Positions 27,801 to 39,900 of a stretch of DNA of 64,000 nucleotides are shown here, in pieces. The DNA comes from Euleptes europaea. Its lineage: Eukaryota > Chordata > Lepidosauria > Squamata > Sphaerodactylidae. Position 1 is the first letter of the stretch. Every line of letters begins with the position of its first letter. A model generated the notes under the pieces. That model was given only the letters and a program-made list of their open reading frames with translations, was not told the origin of the DNA and ran no database searches. The position numbers and the translations under genes were made by a program. Location of the stretch: NCBI RefSeq assembly GCF_029931775.1, contig NC_079316.1, positions 61,940,064 to 62,004,063 of the forward strand. Direction: 5' to 3'.

Positions 27801-30800
27801 GGTGAATATGACACATCTTCCAATATATGCAAAATATCCATAAGTATCAGGGTATGTTGTATGTTCGAGTATGGTGCAGGAAACAAGCTTTAAATATATC
27901 AATTGTGAAGTGGTACCAAACGTATGAGAAATATGATATTCCAAAAACATAAAGGTAAAATTATAGTCTTACTCAAAATATATTATTACGAATTCTTCTT
28001 CAACTGTGTTAAACAAAAGAGAAAAGTAGTTTCTGGTACCATTTAGAACATCACCTCTGTTGACAAAGATAGGGGTAATTTTTGCTGATTCCCCACTTGC
28101 ATTACAGACCCCATTTCACGCCCAACACTATCCATTAGGGCTCAGGGGGCTGCAGCTGGAGAAGGGAAGCAGACAAGTCCAGTTGCACCAGCTTAGCTTT
28201 GCTACGCTCAGAATAGGTTGCATCCAATCAATAAATTTTAGCAGTGATTCATTTGCATTCGTCCTTACCTGACTAAAGTGATCTATGTTTTCTTTTGAGG
28301 CACCAACAGAATGACTTGCTTTTCCCTTAATCTCTTTTTCGTATTGTTGGTGATATTTAACCTGAAAGCAAGGAAGGATAACCCTTGTTGATCTTAACGA
28401 CTTAAATAAATTACATTTATTTACTTTACAATGGGTAGCCGTGTTAGTCTGTCAATAGCAGAAGAAAAGAGCAAGAGTCCAGTAGCACCTTAACAACTAA
28501 CAAAATTTCTGGCAGGCTATGAGCTTTGGTGAGCCACAGCTCACTTCTTCAGATATCATTCATTTACTTTGTAAACTTATATGCTACATTTTCCATAAAA
28601 ACCCAGTTCTGTAGCCCTATAGTAATATTGTCCAGTAGTCCCAGGTTACAGAGAGAAGCAAATAATATAGCATTATGCAAAGGGAGCCACCATAGGACTA
28701 AGAAAATAAAACATCTTAACAAGCCATCTTAGTGTATGCTGCTGGAGAGAGAGATTTTCATAACTTTGGTGCCTGGACTCATCTTGAACAACTTGTCCAC
28801 GGTCTCATGGGTGGGGCTCCATCAACAAATCTTCCTGATTTAAAAAAAATATGCTGGACACTGACCATGTAAAGTTTTAAAGATAATGACCAGCCCCCAA
28901 AAATCAAGCCTGGAAGCAAACTAATATCCAATACAGGTCCCCCTAAATAGAAGCAATCTACTCCATGGCCAGCCTCCATTAGTGAGTAACTAAAATCTTC
29001 CAAGCAGTTTTCCATGCAGCTCCTTGAAGCACATGTTACAATAGTGAAAATGAGACCAACCAATACAAGAATGACAGTGGCAACCTTCCCAGTGTTCAGA
29101 AAGGAGTATGGTAACCTTATAGTTAATCAAATATACTCCTCCCCATGGTTGCCTCCCCCCTAATCCAGATGTACAACCAGACTGTGACACTTAAAGAGAC
29201 TAGGGCCATTTATGCAGGATCAATTTTGATGCTCGCTCAAAGCTGTTTTTTTTTTAATGCGACCTTTAAAATATTATTCATGGTCCCTTCACAAAAGGAG
29301 AAATTCCACACACACACCCACTCGCCTGCTCCTTTGTTCCTTCCATTAGCAACCTCTGTTTGCATAGCTAACGCGCAGCTGTGAATTTTGCATGCTTCTT
29401 TGAGGGGATTCTTCGAGGCGAGGGCGGAGCAAACACAAAAGGTCGCGTTAATGGGGCTCTTAAGAAATGCAAAATAGGTATGTGTGGACTTCACAGTCAC
29501 TTCCTGAATGACGGTTCAGCATGCAAAACTCAAAAAAAGCTGCAGGGCACTTCAGCCTGGAACACGCTGCTAATTACCAAGCATAAATGGCCAATGGGAT
29601 GCTGCCAGCTACACCTCATCCCTATCAGGTCACATGGACTGCCAATCATCAACAATTCTGTTTTCAATTTGCTTGACGTCACCCAGTTCAAAACAAACAA
29701 TTTGTTTTAATAATAAAAGACTATCAACATTCCTCCTAAAATTTGTGTCTAAAATTTGCGAATCCACTGACCCACCAATGTCTGGATTCCCCCCCCGCCA
29801 AAAGAAGGAAAATTTTCTCAATTTTTTAAATACACTTTGGATTTTCTTCCAGTACATGATAACCAATTCATGTAGACCATGCTTTTAAAACTTACACTGC
29901 TTGCTAGTTCATTGGCTCTTTTAGCTATCTGATAGGCTGGAGTAATCATTGCGGGAAAGCTGCCTTTTCCTCTCTGTTGCTCATACTCTTCTGTGTATTT
30001 TAACTAGAAAAATCAAGAGAGTTGACAAAACAAGTCATATCACCAGAGAGAGAGGCAGTAACAGGTGAAAATATCTAAGTATTTTCTTCTTCTGTTCCAC
30101 TTACATCACTTGCGAGCAGGCCCTCAGCCTTTGCATGAAGTATATCTGGAGTATCTACAACACTGGTAAATTTGGAAACACGATCATCATGCCCTCGTTT
30201 ATATTCCACCTATGGGAAGGAGTAAAACATATACAAAGAAAATTTGAATACTAATAAAAACTGCCATCTTATTTCTTGCCATAAAGCATCAAAAGGCAAG
30301 GAAATAGATGATCTTTGGATTCGCTAATTAATTTTCCCCATTTTTTGTCCTTTAATGTAAACCCCTTGGTTACAAATGCAAAAGAAGTGGTACCTTGATG
30401 AAAAGGGATTGGAATGACAACACATTCTGACCTTATTTGTCAAAATTGTGTGCTTTGGATTAATTATCCGTTATTTCATTCCAAGTCCATGAATTCTCAA
30501 AGATGTTTATTTTAAAACAAAGAAACGGCTGTGGAGAAGTAAATGTATAAAAGATATCAAACCAGTAGCCTATTAAAGTTAATAGAATGACTCTAAACTC
30601 AATGGGAACTTTGAACATTTTATTTGGATGAAACAGCTTTCTTTTACACTAACCCAGCATGTTTAATCAGTAACAATCTCAATTGCTTTCATTTTCAATT
30701 TCTGTTAAAGCACTGCATGTTATTTTTGGAATAACAGCTACAGGATTTTGTATAGTGATCCACAAGATGAACCATTTATTAACTTTCCATATTTTCATAC

Positions 30801-33800
30801 TAGAAAAAGCATATAGTTTATTAAAATACAATATTCGTTTATGGTGGATGTTAAAACCCGCAGCAGCAAGCTACTAGTACATATATCAATCAGTCAAGGC
30901 TGTTAAATCTCTGGCTGAGCTGAATGATGGATTTCTACATTCAGCACTTCATGTGTCAAAACTCTAGAAGGATAACAGTTCCTCCTGTTATGAGACATAA
31001 AAAGTAACTATAAAATGCTCAAAATACACTATTCATAGCAGTTTAATGATATATTTACGCAAGACTTTGAATCTTGCTGTGAATCTTAACCACCAATACC
31101 ATTACCCATACAAAGATCTCTTTGAGGGGTTGCTAACATCCAGATGGGGACTGGAGATCTCCCAGAATTACAAATGCTCTTTACAACGCAATTCTAAGGT
31201 GGTGTAGTTGTGCCGCTGCTGGGGACGGAGCAGCCATGGTGCAGCTGCACCGCCTCCTGAGTGGTTTGCTTAGCCACGGCCAGCAATCCAGAGAGGAAAA
31301 TTCCCCCAAAGCCTGTGAAACTGCTATATGCTGTTCCACAGGCTGCACCACCCTTTTTGCTGACATCAGTTACTGCTGGCAAAAGGGAGCATTCCCAGGG
31401 CGAGTAACTCAAGGAGCTAAATAATGTCAGCCCTGCCCCCGCGACCACCCCTTTTGGCATCAGCGTGACCCCCTGCACTGGAGGTGTGCTGCCGCTGCCA
31501 CTGCATTGGCACCCATGCGTGACACTGCCACACTGCTCCCCAGCACCGGTGTAAGTGGCCAAGTGCTGCCGTAAGTGACGATTTCAATGGCGCAAGTGGC
31601 ATTTATGCCGGCACCACACCACCTCCTAAGCCCATTCAGCCCCTTAGGACTGCACTGTAAGACTACAGAGATCAGTTCTTCTGGGGAAAAAATGGCTGCT
31701 TTGGAGGGTGGAATCTATGGCATTATACCCCACTAAAGTCCCTCCTGTGTCCAAACCACCACCCTCCCCAGGCTCCATATCAAATCTCCAGGAATTGTCC
31801 AGTCCAGTGTTAGCAACCCTCTCCCTTTACCCTCTCCTCCAGGATACACCTAAGTGAAAGAGGAACTCACATCACTGGATAATTGAGTGGCCCTCTTGGC
31901 TATCTGATAAGCTGGAGTGATCATAGCAGGAAAGCTGCCTTTACCCGTGTGTTCTTCATATTCCTCTGCATTCTTCAGCTAGAAGTAAGAAACAAATATT
32001 TGTATGTATCTAGCCTTTCCTCTATGACTGTCATCCTATGGCCAATGACCTGGGATTAACTCCATTCACATTTGGTGCAGTTCACTTCCAAGTAAACATC
32101 AGATTGCCATGTAGATTAAAACAGCAGTTTAATAACACAATCTTTGGAGGTAAGATCAGAATGAAAGATGGCAACTTACATGTCACATAGAGAGTGGATT
32201 TCCTACATCCTAGACCAATGTTCTCAATGAACCATGCTTTGCATGTTATAATTAGGACTTGTTATAATTAGGGCTTGTCCAAATTAGAGTAGCATTTCTT
32301 TCTCAGGTCAAGGGAACAACGGTCACCCAGTGAGTTGTCACTTACAGGGTGATGTTATTTACCATGAAAAGCTGCCCATTTCCACACATCAAGCCCTTAT
32401 TAAATGGGAAGGACATTTTTCTTTCAGGTCTGCTGGCAACCCCACTTACAAAAGAATGCTTCTTCCATGTATAAAAATGTAATAAAATACAAACTAACTT
32501 ACATCGCTGAATGTTTGCTGTGCTTGAGCAATCCTAACCATTTCTGGATCTGGGATAGTTTCAGAATACCAGGATTTTCCTTCTTCATAAGTAGCACGGG
32601 ACGCTTTCTAAACAGAAAATGTATCGTGACAAATAGGAACAGAGATGTTGTGGCCAAGTAGTTAAAATATTCGGCCTGTGACTAGGTGACCTTTATAAAT
32701 GGGTGGCTGAATACGGAGCTGATCTTACATGTCTTTTTGTCCGCATCATACCACATCATACCGCATCAATCCCCACTGACCACGTTTCTGTTTTTGAAAC
32801 TGAGCTATTTAAATAGGACTTGCACAGGAGAACTCCACTGTTTGTATGCACTACCATGTTAGTCTGAATCACAGTGACATATATAAGCTTCTATGATTTC
32901 AATGGAACTCGAGCGCCAATTAATATAATTTTGATCAGGTTGTCAAACCAGGAGAGAGTAAACACTGCACTCCTAAATATAGGTGCCCAGTCTATCTGCC
33001 CATAATAGAAATGCAGTCTCACTGGAAGACAGTTTAAAGCCTTGTTTGTCGACACTGTGTAGGATTACATGTATTTTTTTTTCATTTTAGGACCTGCCAC
33101 TGCTACTTCTGTTCTAGGTGTCACCAATCTTTGGAGCCCTACCATCGCACCTCAACCTGCCCTTTTACTTATCACCATGTCCTTCTGCTCTTCCTGTAAG
33201 CTGAATTCAAGAGAGAGAAAAGAAGAGACAGAAGGAAGAAAAAGTCTTTGCATCTTCCCACATGCAAAAACCTTGGGTTGATTCAGACAATACACTGTGA
33301 AAGGAAGTGGTGGCGCCCTTCAAATGCTGATGTGTCATGAAATACAGCCTTAAAGCAGAACCTCATTGCCAACAAGAGAACTCATTGTCCTCCCAAAAAT
33401 TGTTTATTTGTATGGGACTGGAATATATCTCTTTTTCTAATGTAGAAATGTAAATATATAGCAAATCTACTGTGAGCATACTTTGGAACATAAATACAAA
33501 TATATTGCGTACTTTGCAGAGGATTACTTTAGTCACCCATGTGTCACTGCAAATATCATCTTAGACAAGATTATGAACACCAGTGACAAATTTTACTCTC
33601 TCCTGGTTGTTCCCCTGCTCAAGATGGTTAGATTGTCTACTGTTGATCATGAGATTTTATCCATGGTGGTGATCTTGTTGTAGACCAGAAAAGCCCTGCT
33701 GTTGGTAGTTTTTAGGAAACTCTGCAAAGTAGTATTGTTCAACAGGGTCTTTGAAGAGAGGTGATATTTATGTCATACATTCTGTTAGCGGGTTCAGAAC

Positions 33801-33937
33801 ATGGGTTGTATGTTTTTTCTATTGTCTGTTTTTATTGATTTTGTTGCTATGCCTGTTTTCAGTTCTTGCTGATTAAGAGCACCTTTGAGACTCCTTGTAC
33901 TGAGCAAAAATAGGACAGACAGACAGACGGACGGATG

Positions 33938-33987
<50 letters not shown>

Positions 33988-36900
33988 AAGAAAGAAAGAA
34001 AGAAAAAGATATTTCTTGCATGTTTACAGGTAGGGCTGTTGATTCGGTTCGTCCTGAACTGAAAAACAGCCGAATTTCCCCCGATTCAGCGTTTTTTAGT
34101 TCGGATGGAACCAAACTCAAAAAAGGCGGGAAAACGAGGAGTCAAATTCGGCGAGTTCGGGTTGTTCGGCGAATAAATTCGGCAAATTTGGGGTTCGCGC
34201 AGCAGCATAACCGTCAGTTAGTAAGCAGCATTCTCCTGCGGCCAATCGGTGGCCAAGCAGGGTCTTCTTCTGGCCAATCAGTCGCGATTGAGCACGTGAG
34301 CCCAGCTGCTGAGCAGCCCGGAAAGAGAAAGAAAGAGTATCTGTTTGTGTGAGAGAGAAATCCCCTTGGGGGGGTGCATGTGCACATTCGCTCCTTTCCG
34401 TGGCTGCAGGGGGCACATTTTTGGGGTTAGAGGTCTCAAACTTTCAGGGTAGCTTGAGGGGACGCTTCTTGCAAGAACCCTCAAGTTTTGTAAAGATTGG
34501 GTTAGGGGATCCCGAAAGGGGTCTCCCCCTTAATGTGCATTTTTATTCCATTTACAGCACACATTCGAGCCATTCCGTGGCTGCAGGGGGTGCATTTTTT
34601 GGGATACAGCCCCCAAACTTTCAGCGTAGCTTCAGAAGAGCTTTCTTGCAAGAACCCCCAAGTTTTGTAAAGATGGGATCGGGGGGGCGATCCTGTGTGC
34701 ATCTAGAGAGCGGCAAATCCACGGCAAAACCTCCCGTGCTTAAATGGAATCATATTGGATTACCCACTCCTCCCAGTCCATCCTGATGGAACAGAAGATA
34801 TCCACAGTAAGACCCCTTTTGGGGCTTTAATCTATACTTTTTTTCCTGTATGTATGTGAGGGGGAAGCAGAGTCTGTGGGGGGGGGGGCAGTTTCTGTGG
34901 GGGGGGAAGCCAAAGGAGGCTTTCACCCGTTCTGCTGAGGGGTATGCGACTGCTCACCTCTGCAGGAGTGTGTGTACTGCTTTTAAAGTTTTAAAGTTTA
35001 AAGTTGAGTCTGTGCGGCGGCTAGCGAGTCTCTCTCTGCTCGGCACCCAGGCCGCGCCTCCTCCTTGGTGTTTTTCCCTGTTTTTGCCCCTAGCCTGGAG
35101 TTGAGTGCAACGGGGCGGCTTGCATGAGATCCCTGCGTCTTGGATTTTTTCCCCGTTTGGGGGGTGCACCACGGCGCCGTATTGGTTGGAGAGGTGGGGG
35201 TGGTGCTGGTGAGACTTGCTTGAGTTTGGTGGGGTCGTTTGCATAAGGGGGGAGCATCCCTCCACCATGAGAAGAAGGAGCAGGGCAGAAAATACAAACT
35301 CTGGGGGTTTTTTTTGCACGGTCTGTTTTGCTGCTTGCTCAAAAATGTTTTTGCAAAATCTGACTTTTACAATACATTTGCTCGCATGTTGCTTTGCATT
35401 GCAATGGTTAGCACGGGAGGTTTTGCCTTGGATTTGCCGCTCTCTAGATGCATAGGATTGCCTGATCCCATTCATCCCAATAGGGAAAAGGGGGGACCCC
35501 ATATTTCCCCCCCCCCCCGCTGATCCCACCTTTACAAAACTTGGAGGTTCTTACAAGAAGACTCCTCTGAAGCTACTCTGAAAGTTTGGGGGCTGTACCC
35601 CCAAAAATGCGCCCCCTGCAGTCACGGAATGGCTCAAATGTGTGCTGTAACTGGAATAAAAATGCACATTAAGGGGGGACCCCTTTCGGAGCCCATATCT
35701 CGGGACCCCCTGACCCAATCTTTACAAAACTTGAGGGTTCTTGCAAGAAGCACCCCCTCAAGCTACCCTGAAAGTTTGAGACCTCTAACCCCAAAAATTC
35801 CCCCCCCCCGGAGTCACGGAAAAGCTCCAATGTGCTTTAAGTGGCTTTATTCCTGTGGCCGATTTTTTTGAGGGGCGACCCCTTCCTGGCCCCATATCTC
35901 GGGACCCCCTGACCCAATCTTTACAAAACTTGTGGGTTCTTGCAAGAAGTGTCCCCTCAAGCTACCCTGAAAGTTTGGGACCTCAACCCCCAAAAATGCC
36001 CCCCCCCCCGGAGCCGCAGAAAGGCTCGAATACGTTTTTAATGGCTTTATTCGGCCGTATTTTTCCCCGAACTCGGAACTTGGCGCCGAATTCCACGGAT
36101 CCAAATCGGGGGAGTTCGGACTTCAGCATTTCCCGAATTAAAACAGGCCGAATTTTGCCGAATCCGAATTTTACTGAATTTTTTTTCAACAGCCCTATTT
36201 ACAGGTCCTTGAGGCAGGTTTCCTACCTGATGGCTTAGTTGTTGTATTTTCTGAGCAGCTTGCATGTCTCTTGATTTCATATTCCAATGAAAAACAGATT
36301 TGAATTTCTCACCATCTTCTCGATACTTAATCTGAGTAAATGAGCATAGACTCAGTAGCCGTAAATACAAGAAACATGGCATAGGCATCACTCAAAATGA
36401 GGGAAAGTAAATGGAAAAGGCAGATCTGGATATAATGAAATGATAGTAGGTTTTCAAATACTATTGTGCTATTATCTGTATACTAATGCTGTTATCTGTA
36501 TACTTCAAATGGTCTTTCAGTACAAGAGATCCATATAGTTTAGAAATCAAAACACTAAAGCCAAAAGCCTACCATATGGAAGTTAAGTCTATAATTCAAA
36601 CTACATTTTGACTGGTTCACCATAGCTGTGACTTGAAGGCACTTTCCACCACCATTATCAAGACTCTACCCATTAACTACATTTCAGGGGCAGATACCAA
36701 TTTTGACAAACAGACATTAATATTTGAATTTTCAGAGGGAAATCCAAACTCAAATATTCTGTTTTGAATACTTAGCTTCAGAATTTGATGTGGTGCAAGG
36801 CAGTCTTTGATGCATAATTTGTTTCAGTAGTTAATACAAATACAATATTTACTTCCCTTGGCTGCTTGAATCCCCATGATATGCAAACATAGTATCATCT

Positions 36901-39900
36901 TTATCCCCATGCATAGAGTGTTGCAAGAAAGGCTCCTTACCAGTGGGGCACAAAACAGTTCTTCCATGTAGTAAAACTCAGTGCAACACATCAAGTCATG
37001 CGTTAATGAAGCATGCCACATAATAGGGAACCTCAAAAGTATGCTGATAGGACCCAGTAAGGAAGAAGAACGCAGTCCTCCTAGTGGGAGTCCTTTTTAT
37101 CTCAGTAGGGTTTGCAAAACGTAACTCCCCAATAGACTGAGCCTCAAACATGTTTGCCTTCCAAACAAACATGCTCTCTCTCACACACACACAAAACACA
37201 CTCAAAAGAGAATATAGAATTAACATTATATACATATAATGTATCGCTAAGATATATATATAGGTATCGCTAAGAAAGAAAAAAGAGCCCTGTGGTGTAG
37301 AGTGGTAGGCTGCAGTACTGCAGTCAAAGCTCTGCTCATGACCTGAGTTCGATCCCGATGGAAGTCAGTTTCAGCTAGCCGGCTCAAGATTGACTCAAAC
37401 TGCCATCCTTCCAAGGTCAGTAAAATGAGCACCTCAGACGATTGGGGAAGGCAATGGAAAACCACCCTGTAAACAGCCTGCCTAGTAAATGTTGGGATGT
37501 GATGTCACCCCATGGTCAGTAATGACCCAGTGTTTGCACAGGGGACTACCTTTACCTTTAAAAAAGAAAAGCTATTCTGGCTTGCCAATTAAATTCATGG
37601 TATGTTTGTCCCAGTCACAGGTCATGGGGGAGGACTTTGTCAAGCAACTAGATTCTGAGTACCTGTGGACTGAGTCACACCTTACAAAGTTCATATCGGG
37701 GACTCATGGACTGTCAACAGATGTGTGCCTGAAATTCTATGCTGGGAACTCAGTTCCCAAGTACATGAGCTATAATTTGGACTGGAACCACAATACATTG
37801 GGAAAGGGTGCTTAACTTCCCCCCCCCCCCCACACACACACACACACATACATGTACTTCTCCCAACCTGGAATGGCCCCAGGATACACTATTTGCCCCC
37901 TTCAGCACATGTAAGTTTCCCTAGCAGGGTAAATAATGGCTCCCTGGGGCCATTTCAAGTCAGAAACACAGCACTGAGGGGAGGCTGAAGCCCATTCTCC
38001 CAGCACAGAACCTCAGGATCCTGAACTCCAGATACACATCTGATCCAAAGGCGTTGTGGAAGCCACATGTCACCACAGGGACTTTGTAATGTGTGATGTG
38101 CCCTCAGCTGCTATTGCAACGATTTGAGACATGGTTGCAAGGAGTTTTACCACCTTCTCCATCACTACTCTCAACACAATCATTTTGAAAAGTAGACAGA
38201 ACAGGTTGGGATGAGCAGCATATAAATGCTATGCAATTCCTCCCATTTTCCATTGATTCCTCAAAATGAATGCACTAGAACTGAAGGCTAAGATCACATG
38301 GAAGACTTCTATGAGGGAAATGGAGGATTTTTGACAATTCCTTCTACCTGTTGCAGACCTCTGACTCCCCCATAGGGTTGCCAACCTCCAGGTGGGGACT
38401 GGAGATTACAACTGAACTCCAGACTACAGAGATCGCTTATTTATTTATTTATTTAAAACATTCATACCACTTCTCCTGGAGAAAATGGCTGCTTTAGAAG
38501 GTGGACTGCATGGCATTATATCCTACTGAGGACCCTCCCACCCCTAAATATCAGTCTCCCAGGCATCACCCTCAAATCTCTAGGAATGTTCAAAACCCAG
38601 ATTTGACAACGCTACCCCCCCCCATGTTATTCAGATGGTATCCCCCCCCCATTCAGAACTGGGGGACATTTTTGGATGCAATATGAGAAGGAAGGTGAGA
38701 AGGTTGCATTCTGCAGATGGAAATCCTCTGTGGACCAAGCCACTACAAACTACATCAGGGGTCGCCAACCTTTTTGTGCTTGTGCAAGCCTTTGAAATTC
38801 TGACAAAGGATATTGGGCACGGTCACAAAATACAGAAAATAGAGCCAATCACAAAATGGCTGCTGCAGGAGGTGGGGTCAACCACAAAATGTCAGGGATC
38901 AAGGTTATATACAACTCTTTCAGTAACTCTTCAACTTCTCAGGCAGAAACTCTGTTTCACAGGAAACCTTTTCATTTGCACAGCCAATCAGAAGCCCTGC
39001 TAGAAAAAAGGCCCGCCTAGCCACGCCCACTTTCTAAAAGCACTTGGCGGGCACCAGGAAAGGTTTTCGCAGGCACCGTGGCACCCACGGTTACCATGTT
39101 GGGGACCCCTGAACTATACTATGCATACAAAAACAGATGTTCCTATAACTTTAGTAGTCCTAGACTAGTCTACAGGAAAAAGTATAAAATAACATGTATA
39201 AAATGTTATTTTATAAAAAGTATAAAATGGCTACAAAAGTGTAACTTTTCATCTCAATACATGTATCAGGAAGCTGGTGTAGGTACAGAATTTTTCATGC
39301 ATGAATCAGTTTGCCAGCGAGTACATTAATCCCTTGTGTGCAAAACATTAATTTGAGAATCAGCTTTCATAAGCCTCTATTTTAATTCAGACTCCCTTTT
39401 GTGATTGAAAGGAACAGGATATGTTTTTGATGAGTAAAAGTAGGGGAAAGATATTTAATCTTTCCAGTATACAGATACTGGAAGTGACAAGCTCTGATAT
39501 TACAGCCACCAAACAGAAATAGAAACTACTGTTAATCCCAGACTCATTCCAGAGCAGCTCTCAGTCACACACATGTAGAAGGAAGCATATCTGCTGTTAT
39601 TGTTACAGCTTCCCTTTGGCTATTTCAAAATCCTGAAGCTTTTGAATGAAGTGTATATGAAATTCTCAATTATTATCATGGGAAAGAATGATATAAAATA
39701 GGTCTAATAAAGCTGCATGAAGACAATGTTTCCCCTATTTCCGCTGCGCTTATCACATAGAAGGTCATTTGCTTATATTGCGAGCACAAAGATAAAAAAA
39801 TAAAAAAATTAAACCACCCCAATTTTGGAGACTTGTAAAAGGGAACACAGTAATTAATAGCTTTGGAAGCAGGTAAGTATTTCTGCAATTTCTTACAGCT

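Noticed and set aside
34954-35529. 191-codon minus frame in the foldback element
   Set aside because: No transposase motif or similarity; composition follows the GC-rich, G-run-bearing element.
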